The notes below the pieces were generated by a model. The model saw only the letters and a list, made by a program, of their open reading frames with translations. It was not told where the DNA came from and did not search any database. A stretch of DNA of 23,730 nt. It comes from DAOTXN01 sp034435435. Its GTDB lineage: Bacteria; Chloroflexota; Anaerolineae; S140-20. The stretch is taken from contig DAOTXN010000174.1 of assembly GCA_034435435.1 (NCBI GenBank), positions 1 through 23,730 of the forward strand. Direction: 5' to 3'. The translations under genes and the position numbers were made by a program. This document shows, one piece after another, positions 1-6,968 of this stretch (position 1 is its first letter; each line of letters starts with the position of its first letter).

Positions 1-2
1 TC

Positions 3-119
3 GCGGCTTATCTCGCGGCCAACGCGAAATTGCTGGGCATCATCAAACGCACGCGAAAGAACCATCGAAAAAGCCCTTTGGCCGAGTTGTCGCACTTGAC
101 AAATTCAGGAGATCCTTAA
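3..119 (+). CDS. Possible 3' end of an unrecognised gene
   Basis: An open frame enters from the left edge and ends at a TAA at 117-119. It encodes about 38 residues, basic in the middle (around IIKRTRKNHRKSP) and with no motif I recognise. It converges on the TPR gene, and the two stop codons overlap. The other two forward frames are also open for at least 96 nt, so coding is not established. It could equally be non-coding flank. Confidence 0.25.
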   Translation, partial: AAYLAANAKLLGIIKRTRKNHRKSPLAELSHLTNSGDP

Positions 120-2971
120 CTTGTGAGTAATGGGCTGAGCGGAAACTCTATCTCTTCCAGTGGATACTCTTCAAAGCCAGCGGGCAGGTCGCGTAGCGTG
201 ATCGTCGCCTCGGCCTGGCCGAGCCGGGCGATCTCGTCTTCGATGGCCTGGATCTGATCCAGGTCGTCGGTCAGGGTTAGCAATGTCTCCAGGTCGGCGA
301 TGGCGTCGTCATAACGCCCCAGCGCTTCGTAGACCCAGTAGCGGTCGATGTACACGTCCTGCGAAGTAGGATCCAGCTCGGCGGCTTGGGTGAGATCCCG
401 CACGGCAGTGTTGTACTTGGCCTGATTGGCGTAGGCCCAGCCCCGATAATTGTAGGCCAGGGCGTTCTGGGGTTCGAGTTCGATGACGCGCGTGGCGTCG
501 TCGATCACGCCATCGTAATCCTTTTGGGTGGCGAGGACTTTGGCCCGCAGCATGTAACCGGCGGCCTGCTCCGGCTCTAGCGCGATGAGCTGTTCGGCGT
601 CGGCCAGGGCGTCCTCGTATTCGCCCATGAGAAAGTACAACTCGCCGCGACTCTCATAGGCCATCGTCAGCTCGGGATCCAGCTCGAGAGCCTGCCCATA
701 GTCGGCGACGGCCTGAATGGCCTCTCCCGCCAGCCAATGAGCCTCGCCCTGCGTGGCATAGGCCACCGCCGCCAGCATCGGTTCGCTCTCGATCACCCGG
801 TTGGTGTCGCTGATGGCAGCGGTGGCGTCTTGCAGCGCCAACGCATTGGCGGCGCGCATCAGATAGGCCCAGGTATAATAGGGGTTCAGCTCGATGGCGC
901 GGTTCAGATCGGTCTTGGCCTGCTCGTATTCGCCTTGTTGGTGATAGAGTGCACCTCGCCTCGCATAAGCGTAACTGCTCTCCGAGTCCAGATCGATGGC
1001 AGTTTCAAAATCGGCCAGCGCGGCTTCAAACTCCTCCTGACCACCATAGATGTCCGCCCGGTCCACGTAGGCGTCGGCCCAGTGAGGGCGCAGCTCGATG
1101 GCCGTGTTCACATCGGCGAGGGCCAGGTCGTTTTCCTCTTGCTGGAGATAAATTCTGCCCCGCACCAGGTAATAGTCTGGCACGTGCGGTTCTAGCTCGA
1201 TGGCCCGGTTCAAGTCGGCCAGCGCGGCCTCTAGCTCATCCTGCCAGAAATAGATGTAACCCCGCGTGGCGTAGATCATGCCCTCTTCAGGCTCCAACTC
1301 CAGCGCCTTTTCCATGTCGGCGAGGGCCTGGTCGAAATCGTTGAGCAACGCATAGAGGCCGCCGCGCTCCAGGTAGCTGATCACGTCATCCGGGCGCAGC
1401 TCGACCAGCCGATTGTATTCGGCCAGCGCCTGGGTGTATTCCCGGCGCGCCTGGTAAACGGAGCCGCGGCAGTCGTAGGCCCAGGGGTAATGGGGGATGA
1501 GCTCAAGGGTCTGTTCGCAGTCGGCCATGGCCTTTTCATAGTCGCGTTTGTAGCGATAGTAGCTGGCGCGTGACGTGTAGGCCATGACCTGTCTGGGGTC
1601 CAGCTCCAACGCTTTCTCTACGTCGGCCAGCGCCTCCTCGTATTTGTTAAAGTCAATGTAGATTCCGGCCCGACTCTGGTAAATCAGCGCCAGGTCCGGG
1701 GCCAGCTCCAGGGCGCGGTCATAGTCCTGCCAGGCGCCCTCAAAATCCCCCATTTCGGCGCGGGCCGCCGCGCGGTAGGTGTAGCCCAGCGCCAGCTCGG
1801 GATCCAGCTTGATGGCTTTTTCGGCGTCGGCCAGCGCCGGGGTCTCGTGGTAGCAGTTCAAGTGATAGCGCGAGCGATAGGCGTAGGCCAGCGCCAGGTC
1901 GGGGTCTAGCTCGATGGCCTGGTTCAGGTCGGCCTCGGCGTTATCCAGCTCATCCAGCGTGATGCGGGTCATGCCGCGCACGGCGTAGGCCAGGGCGAGC
2001 TCGGGGTCCAGCTCGATGGCGCGGTCGGCGGCGGTGAGCGCGCCGGCGAGGTCGCTGCGGAAAAAGAGAACGCCGGCCCGCACGGCGTGGGGTAAAGCCA
2101 GGCTCGAGTCGAGCTGGATGGCTCGGTCAGCGGCGGCGAGGGCGGCATTCCAGTTTTCCTGAAAGAATAACACACCGGCGCGCGCGGCGTGCGGCAGCGC
2201 CAGAGCAGCGTCTAACGCAATGGCCCGGTCGGCGGCCTCCAGCGCATCGCTCAAGCTATCCTGCTCGAACAACACCCCCGCCCGAATCGCGTGAGCCATC
2301 GCCGCTTCAGGGGATTCGATCAGGGCTATTTCGGCCGCCGCCAGCGCGTTGTCCAGGTCGCCCTGGGCATAGGCCGAGGTGGCCTGAAGGACATAGGCCG
2401 GGCCTAAATGCCCAGCCGGCAGGTCAGCGGCGCGGGCGATGGCCTGCCCGGCGTCGGCCAGGGCGCCTTCAGCGTCGCCCGCTGCTTCGCGGAGCTGGCA
2501 GCGGTAGGCATAGGCCAGGGCCTGCTGCGGGTCCAGGGTGAGCGCCTGGTCCAGGTCGGCGCTGGCAGCTTTCGCCTCTCCCGACAGGAATCGTGCAGCG
2601 CCTCGATAGGCCAGCGCCGGGGCCAGGTCGGGTTGTGCATCCAGGGCCTGATCCAGGTCGGCGATGGCCGGTGTGTACTCGGCGCGATAAAAGTGGGCGG
2701 CGCCCCGGTTGGCGTGGGCCAGGGTGGTGTGCTGGCGCAGAAAACCGGGTGCGACGGCCAGGGCGGCTGTGTATTCGGCGATGGCCTGCTCCCAATTGCC
2801 CTGGGCATAAAAGTCGTTGGCGGCCCGGTAGTGGCGCGTCTCGGCGGCGCGCCGGGCCACAGAGAAGCCCAGGCCGCCTCCAGCCAGTATCAATACGAGA
2901 GCGATAACGGCAAGCGGTATCCAAAGCTTGCGGCGGCGGGATGGCGCTGGCAAAGCTTGATTCTCGTTCAA
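116..2971 (-). CDS. Large membrane-anchored TPR-repeat protein
   Basis: This 951-residue protein has a short basic N-terminus, one membrane segment at about residues 16-38, and then about 25 consecutive 34-residue tetratricopeptide units (pattern A-DL-AIEL-P--A-AY--RG) up to about residue 900. An acidic tail of about 50 residues follows. TPR arrays are protein-protein interaction scaffolds; the array probably lies outside the membrane, with no catalytic domain visible. The start is TTG at 2969-2971, chosen because GGAGG lies 7 nt upstream (2979-2983) and the nearby ATG (2983-2985) runs into a stop after five codons. It is the last gene of an operon with the solute-binding lipoprotein and the peptidase, separated from the former by an inserted 117-bp element. 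The partner is unknown. Confidence 0.9.
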   Translation of the reverse strand: MNENQALPAPSRRRKLWIPLAVIALVLILAGGGLGFSVARRAAETRHYRAANDFYAQGNWEQAIAEYTAALAVAPGFLRQHTTLAHANRGAAHFYRAEYTPAIADLDQALDAQPDLAPALAYRGAARFLSGEAKAASADLDQALTLDPQQALAYAYRCQLREAAGDAEGALADAGQAIARAADLPAGHLGPAYVLQATSAYAQGDLDNALAAAEIALIESPEAAMAHAIRAGVLFEQDSLSDALEAADRAIALDAALALPHAARAGVLFFQENWNAALAAADRAIQLDSSLALPHAVRAGVLFFRSDLAGALTAADRAIELDPELALAYAVRGMTRITLDELDNAEADLNQAIELDPDLALAYAYRSRYHLNCYHETPALADAEKAIKLDPELALGYTYRAAARAEMGDFEGAWQDYDRALELAPDLALIYQSRAGIYIDFNKYEEALADVEKALELDPRQVMAYTSRASYYRYKRDYEKAMADCEQTLELIPHYPWAYDCRGSVYQARREYTQALAEYNRLVELRPDDVISYLERGGLYALLNDFDQALADMEKALELEPEEGMIYATRGYIYFWQDELEAALADLNRAIELEPHVPDYYLVRGRIYLQQEENDLALADVNTAIELRPHWADAYVDRADIYGGQEEFEAALADFETAIDLDSESSYAYARRGALYHQQGEYEQAKTDLNRAIELNPYYTWAYLMRAANALALQDATAAISDTNRVIESEPMLAAVAYATQGEAHWLAGEAIQAVADYGQALELDPELTMAYESRGELYFLMGEYEDALADAEQLIALEPEQAAGYMLRAKVLATQKDYDGVIDDATRVIELEPQNALAYNYRGWAYANQAKYNTAVRDLTQAAELDPTSQDVYIDRYWVYEALGRYDDAIADLETLLTLTDDLDQIQAIEDEIARLGQAEATITLRDLPAGFEEYPLEEIEFPLSPLLTS
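1988..2296 (-). repeat. Three near-identical tandem TPR units
   Basis: TPR units 6-8 (about residues 226-328) share the blocks RAGVLFF and AADRAI and are clearly more alike, in DNA and protein, than the other units. This looks like a recent in-frame duplication of a 102-bp unit within the array. Confidence 0.7.
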
Positions 2972-2978
2972 TTCGAAT

Positions 2979-2983
2979 CCTCC
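2979..2983 (-). promoter_or_regulatory. Shine-Dalgarno fixing a TTG start
   Basis: The minus strand reads GGAGG, 7 nt before the TTG that opens the TPR reading frame. The only close ATG overlaps this motif and is in a frame that stops at once. Confidence 0.7.
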
Positions 2984-2992
2984 ATGTCTGTT

Positions 2993-3109
2993 CTAGCAGC
3001 CTATCGGAGAGACGTCATTTAGCCCCTTGTGGGCGTCCAAAATGGGCGCAAAACGAGCAAAAAACGGGTACAAGGCCCTATATTACAGGGTTCTCCGCCA
3101 GGCTGCTAG
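2993..3109 (-). mobile_element. 117-bp MITE-like inverted-repeat element, copy A
   Basis: This is a non-coding element bounded by CTAG on both sides. The left end reads CTAGCAGCCTATCGGAGA and the right end is its inverse with two mismatches. It is the reverse complement of the copy at 17314-17430 with 5 differences in 117 bases and no gaps, about 96% identity. Inside are two small hairpins (GGGC-GCCC type) and T-rich loops. It lies in the operon gap between the solute-binding lipoprotein and the TPR gene, and its CTAG edge provides the TAG stop of the lipoprotein gene. There is no transposase, so it would have to be mobilised in trans. A CTAG or TA duplication would fit IS5- or IS630-type enzymes, but the family cannot be named from this sequence alone. 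Confidence 0.85.
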
Positions 3110-5361
3110 TGCGGGTCCAGGTAGATGAACTGTGATTGTAGCACCCCTAACGGGGTGAGGACGTAGCCGTGGACGTAGGGTTTGCGCAATTGACGGCTGA
3201 CGCCGTGCGAGAGCCAGATCTCGGGAGCGTCATTCACGATCATTTGCTCGACCTGGTGGTACAGGGCCAGGCGTGCTGCGGGATCGCGCTCCGTACGGGC
3301 TTGCTCCAGCAAGCTGTCTACCTGCGGATTGTTATAACCGCTCCAATTTTCTTCGCTGGCGCTGTGATAGAGCACGTCCAAAAAGTTCTCGGGGTCGGGA
3401 TAGTCGGCGCACCAGCCCATCATAAACAGGTGGCCGTGGTGCTCGCGCAGCTCGTATATAAAGCTGCGCGGTTCCAGCAGCTCCACCTCGATCTGAATGC
3501 CAAACACCTCCTCCCAGGTCTGGAGCAAAGCAGCCACGGAGGGGTCCGGATCGGTGTAGCCCGATTCGGTGAACGTCAGCGGGGGCAGGTTGGCCGCGTC
3601 GCCGTAGGAGGATTGAGCCAGCAGCTCGCGGGCCTGGTCAGGGTTGAAATCGTAGCCGGTCAGGTCGGGCGAGTAGCCGGGCATACCGGGGGGCAGTGGT
3701 CCGATAGCCGGCACAACCACCCCGTTCCAGGCTACCTCAATGATCTGCTCGCGGTCCACGGCGTAGCTAAAGGCCCGGCGCACCAGGAGGTCGTCAAAGG
3801 GTGGGCGGCTGACGTCGAAAGCGATCCGGGTGGTGCAAAAGTTGGGTACGGTGTGCAGTTCGGCGTGCAATGGGTCGGCGGGGTCTTGCACGCGCTCGAC
3901 CAAATCGGAGGGGACGCTGCTCATGTCCACGTCGCCGCTCTCGTATAACAAGAAGGTAGGACCGGCCTCGATTAGAAAAACGATATGTTCCAACTTGGGG
4001 ATAGGGCCATAATAGGCGTCGTTGCGGGCGAGAATGATCACGTCGTCGTCCCACTTTTTCAGGCGGAAGGGACCGGTGCCGTTGGGCGTGCGCCACCAGT
4101 CGTCTATACCACGCCGCTCAACGTTCGAGCGGTCCACGACAAAAGCCACGGGCCAGGTCAGCTTGGCGAGAAAGTAGACTTTGGGCGCGTCAATGGTCAC
4201 TTGAAGGGTATGGTCGTCAATCACAACGACGCCGGCGATCTCGTCGGCTTGGCCGTCAAGTTTTTCCTTTACTCCAAGGATGTCACCCAGGTAGGTGCGG
4301 GCCTTCTGCGACTCTGTTTTGGGGTCGGCGGCGCGTTCCCACGAGTATTTAAAGTCGGCCGCCGTTACCGGCCGGCCATCGTGGAACACGGCGTCGGGGT
4401 GCAGATGGAAAGTATAAGTCCGCCCATCCGCGCTGATGTCCCAGCTTTGCGCCAGATCGGGCGCCACCTGCATGTCGGTGTTCAACGTCACCAGGCCGCT
4501 AAAGAGGTCGCCTAGCATGCCGGCGGCGCTCGACTCGGTCGTGGCCGGGTCCAGATCGTAAGGCTCGCTGCTGGCCAGAACCAGCGCCGTGTTGCGGTCT
4601 ACGTCGTAGGGCCGAAGCGCCGTCAGGGACAGGCTGCCGATCACAGCGTCAATGGTGCGCTCCCGCGCTTCAAAGGATCGCATGGGGGCGCTGGCGATGG
4701 CGATGTAGACCCGGGCCCCGCGCTGCGCGACCACCACTCGTACCTGGAGTTGATTCTCTGTCTCCATGCCGGTCACAGTGATGCTGTGAGCAGGCGTACC
4801 GTCCTGTAGAGTGGTCCCATTGGAGGCGAGCACCTGGACGTTTTCCAGGTCCGACGAGACTGAATCGGCGATGGTCGTGGCGACCTCTTCCAGGGTCTCT
4901 TCGCCAGAGAAATAATCCCAACCCACGATGATGGTCAACCCCAGGGTGGAATCGCCCATGATGAGGGTCGGAAATTCTTCCTCTGTCTCTTGCAAATCCC
5001 AATCCGTGGGAAAACGGATGGACCAGCCGTTTTCGAGGTCACTGAAAAAGCCTGGCGGTGTGGGAGTGGGGCGGGGCGTGCGGGTGGGTATGGGAGTGTG
5101 AGAAGGTAAAACCGTGAGGGTGGGGGCAGGGGTGTGAGTGGCTGTGGACGTTGCAGCAGGCTCAGGCGTGCGCGTCGGCGGAGGCGTTGAGGTAGAGACC
5201 GGAGCATCGGTCGGAACGACTAGAGGAGTGGGCGATATTGTCGCGGTGGATACGGGAGGGGAGGTGGCCGATGACCTGCAGCCGCTCAACAGCATCAGCG
5301 CGAGCAAAAGGCTCAATCGCTGCAGCCAGAATCTCGAGGAAACATGGTGTCGTCGAATCAT
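3106..5361 (-). CDS. Lipoprotein: PsbP-like domain fused to an oligopeptide-binding domain
   Basis: This 751-residue protein has a lipoprotein signal with lipobox LLSGC (Cys28) and a Thr/Pro-rich linker at about 30-104. Residues 105-248 form an N-terminal alpha/beta domain beginning FFSDLENGWSIRFPTDW, resembling the PsbP/DUF1795 fold. From about 256 to the end is a family-5 solute-binding domain (SBP_bac_5, as in DppA/OppA), with TYTFHLHPDAVFHDG, the YFLAKLTWPV region and FMMGWCADYPDPENFL. The family normally has 500-550 residues, so the N-terminal part is an added domain. It should sit on the outer face of the membrane and bind peptides or similar ligands. No permease genes adjoin it. The ATG is preceded by GAGG about 8 nt away and lies 24 nt after the peptidase stop. 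The TAG stop is within the CTAG edge of the inserted element. Confidence 0.9.
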   Translation of the reverse strand: MIRRHHVSSRFWLQRLSLLLALMLLSGCRSSATSPPVSTATISPTPLVVPTDAPVSTSTPPPTRTPEPAATSTATHTPAPTLTVLPSHTPIPTRTPRPTPTPPGFFSDLENGWSIRFPTDWDLQETEEEFPTLIMGDSTLGLTIIVGWDYFSGEETLEEVATTIADSVSSDLENVQVLASNGTTLQDGTPAHSITVTGMETENQLQVRVVVAQRGARVYIAIASAPMRSFEARERTIDAVIGSLSLTALRPYDVDRNTALVLASSEPYDLDPATTESSAAGMLGDLFSGLVTLNTDMQVAPDLAQSWDISADGRTYTFHLHPDAVFHDGRPVTAADFKYSWERAADPKTESQKARTYLGDILGVKEKLDGQADEIAGVVVIDDHTLQVTIDAPKVYFLAKLTWPVAFVVDRSNVERRGIDDWWRTPNGTGPFRLKKWDDDVIILARNDAYYGPIPKLEHIVFLIEAGPTFLLYESGDVDMSSVPSDLVERVQDPADPLHAELHTVPNFCTTRIAFDVSRPPFDDLLVRRAFSYAVDREQIIEVAWNGVVVPAIGPLPPGMPGYSPDLTGYDFNPDQARELLAQSSYGDAANLPPLTFTESGYTDPDPSVAALLQTWEEVFGIQIEVELLEPRSFIYELREHHGHLFMMGWCADYPDPENFLDVLYHSASEENWSGYNNPQVDSLLEQARTERDPAARLALYHQVEQMIVNDAPEIWLSHGVSRQLRKPYVHGYVLTPLGVLQSQFIYLDPH

Positions 5362-5385
5362 GGTCTATCCTCGTACGATGAGTCT

Positions 5386-6867
5386 TTAACGCCGCCGCAA
5401 AAGCAGCAGCATCCGCGCCAGAATCACAAACCCGATCAAAACTCCACCGCCGCCCAGCGCATACTTTTGCCAGTCGGCGGCAGCGGTTCCCGAGACCGGC
5501 CCGCCGATGGGCGTTGGGACAAAACCGGATACCCGCGTCGCCGGCGCCGACGCCAGGGCCACCCCTGTGGCTCGCGCCGGCGTGGGCGTGTGTGTATGAC
5601 GCGGCGTCGGGGTGGGCAAAAGCGTCGGGATGGGCGTGGCAGACGCTGGGGGCGTCGGCGATGCAGGCTGCACCGTTGGCTCCATACTCCACAACGCCAG
5701 AGTCGGCATAGGAGTGGAGCTGGCGTCAGGCGCAACGGCGGTCGGGCGGGGCTGCGCGCCGACGCTCGCCCGCCACAAGTCATCCAACTGGTCAACGTCA
5801 AAGCCGTAAACTTGCTCCAGTGCGCCGTCGTCGGTCGCGCCGGCGCGGAACACGGCCAGCAATTCCAGGATTTTTTCCCGCCCATAGGACTCGATCAGAA
5901 AAGCAACGACGGCGCGGCTTTGGGCGTAGGACAGGTAAGCGCGGTCTGCGTGAGCAGAAAAGCTGCCCCCGAGCGCCCGCAGAGAGAAGAGCTGGTCCCC
6001 AGCAATGGCCGCGTCCAGCAACTCCTGCTCGGCGGACTCTGGCTCGCCTTCGGCCCAGGAGGCCAGTCCCTCGTCCAGCCAGCGTGGAAGCGGGCTCCAA
6101 CAATTGAAACTCAACTGATGCACGACGAGGTGCATCAGCTCGTGCGCCACCGTCCGCCGACCAGAGGCCATGTCTTCTGCGTCCGTGGCGATCAGCACTG
6201 TGTTAAAGTCGGGAAAGGCAATGCCGCCGGTCCAGCGTTGAGGAAAGAGCAGCGCCGATTTTAGCTCATCGGCGCTGGCGTAAAAGTACAGGTGCACCGG
6301 CTGCTCCAGGTCGGCGGTCAGGCGGGCCTGGGTTTCCACGGCGAATCGAAGCATGTCCTGTCCAAAGCTCTGCTCACCGGCGTACCAGTGTACGGCGATC
6401 TGGCCTTCTGTCAGGGTCAGCCAATCGAAACGGTCGTCCTCAAAGGTGATCCATTCACGGGGCGTCGCAAAAGACTCGCCGGACTTGGGGGTGATGTGCC
6501 AGCGCCACCAGATGCGCGCGCCCGATGGCAGAGAACCCGCGCGGCGCAGCTCCCAGGTCCAATCGGCATACACCTGACGGCCTGACGACCGTTCGACCAT
6601 TTCAGGCGCGATGCGACTGGTTGTCTGGCCGCAAGCCGTCTTTTCGACGCCGTACTCTAGCTCAATGGCAGTGATAGGAGAGGTAACGGAAAGGTCTAAA
6701 TGAAAGATCACCCGCTCCGGAAATTCGACCTGGGCCTGGTTGGCCTGGACCTCAAAAGCCCGAGATCCCTGGGATGCGGCAATGGGGGGAAACAATCCGG
6801 CCCAAACCAGAATCACTCCGGCCAGCAGCATACTGTGGAGGATTCGCCTGAGATAAATTACTGGCAT
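5386..6867 (-). CDS. Membrane-anchored gluzincin-type metallopeptidase (peptidase MA-like)
   Basis: This 493-residue protein has a signal peptide (about 1-33), a beta-rich N-terminal region to about 150, and a catalytic region with HELMH at 242-246 followed by E266 in LDEGLASW. That is the HExxH...E zinc arrangement of the gluzincins, as in peptidase MA-like families. Residues about 372-460 are a Thr/Pro-rich linker, and a final hydrophobic segment (about 467-490) ends in LLLRRR, a stop-transfer anchor. The peptidase domain therefore faces outward. It is the first gene of the operon with the binding lipoprotein and TPR protein, read from a strong promoter about 55 nt upstream. Peptide release by the peptidase and capture by the lipoprotein would be a coherent pairing, but that is inference. 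Confidence 0.85.
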   Translation of the reverse strand: MPVIYLRRILHSMLLAGVILVWAGLFPPIAASQGSRAFEVQANQAQVEFPERVIFHLDLSVTSPITAIELEYGVEKTACGQTTSRIAPEMVERSSGRQVYADWTWELRRAGSLPSGARIWWRWHITPKSGESFATPREWITFEDDRFDWLTLTEGQIAVHWYAGEQSFGQDMLRFAVETQARLTADLEQPVHLYFYASADELKSALLFPQRWTGGIAFPDFNTVLIATDAEDMASGRRTVAHELMHLVVHQLSFNCWSPLPRWLDEGLASWAEGEPESAEQELLDAAIAGDQLFSLRALGGSFSAHADRAYLSYAQSRAVVAFLIESYGREKILELLAVFRAGATDDGALEQVYGFDVDQLDDLWRASVGAQPRPTAVAPDASSTPMPTLALWSMEPTVQPASPTPPASATPIPTLLPTPTPRHTHTPTPARATGVALASAPATRVSGFVPTPIGGPVSGTAAADWQKYALGGGGVLIGFVILARMLLLLRRR

Positions 6868-6890
6868 AGCGTAGCAGCCTCAACGTCGGG

Positions 6891-6908
6891 CAATTGTTTG
6901 ATCAATTG
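6891..6908. promoter_or_regulatory. CAATTG-6-CAATTG repeat in the peptidase leader
   Basis: Two self-complementary CAATTG hexamers lie 6 nt apart, about 8-25 nt downstream of the expected transcription start. The spacing resembles an operator for a dimeric regulator, but AT-rich palindromes of this size can arise by chance. Confidence 0.3.
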
Positions 6909-6922
6909 GGCGGGCAAACTAC

Positions 6923-6950
6923 ATTATAGCATTTGTCAGTGATGTGTCAA
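6923..6950 (-). promoter_or_regulatory. Sigma-70-type promoter for the peptidase operon
   Basis: The minus strand reads TTGACA, a 16-nt spacer, then TATAAT. Both hexamers are perfect consensus. It lies 55 nt upstream of the peptidase ATG, in the gap after the CotH-type gene. Confidence 0.85.
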
Positions 6951-6968
6951 GCGGGGCCGAGACCGCCA

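Noticed and set aside
116..2971. DNA satellite repeat array
   Set aside because: The periodicity reflects 34-residue TPR units; apart from units 6-8 the DNA of the units has diverged.
5344..6264. A 306-codon plus-strand frame opposite the peptidase gene
   Set aside because: It is low-complexity, Arg-rich and antisense to the HExxH peptidase, with no ribosome site.
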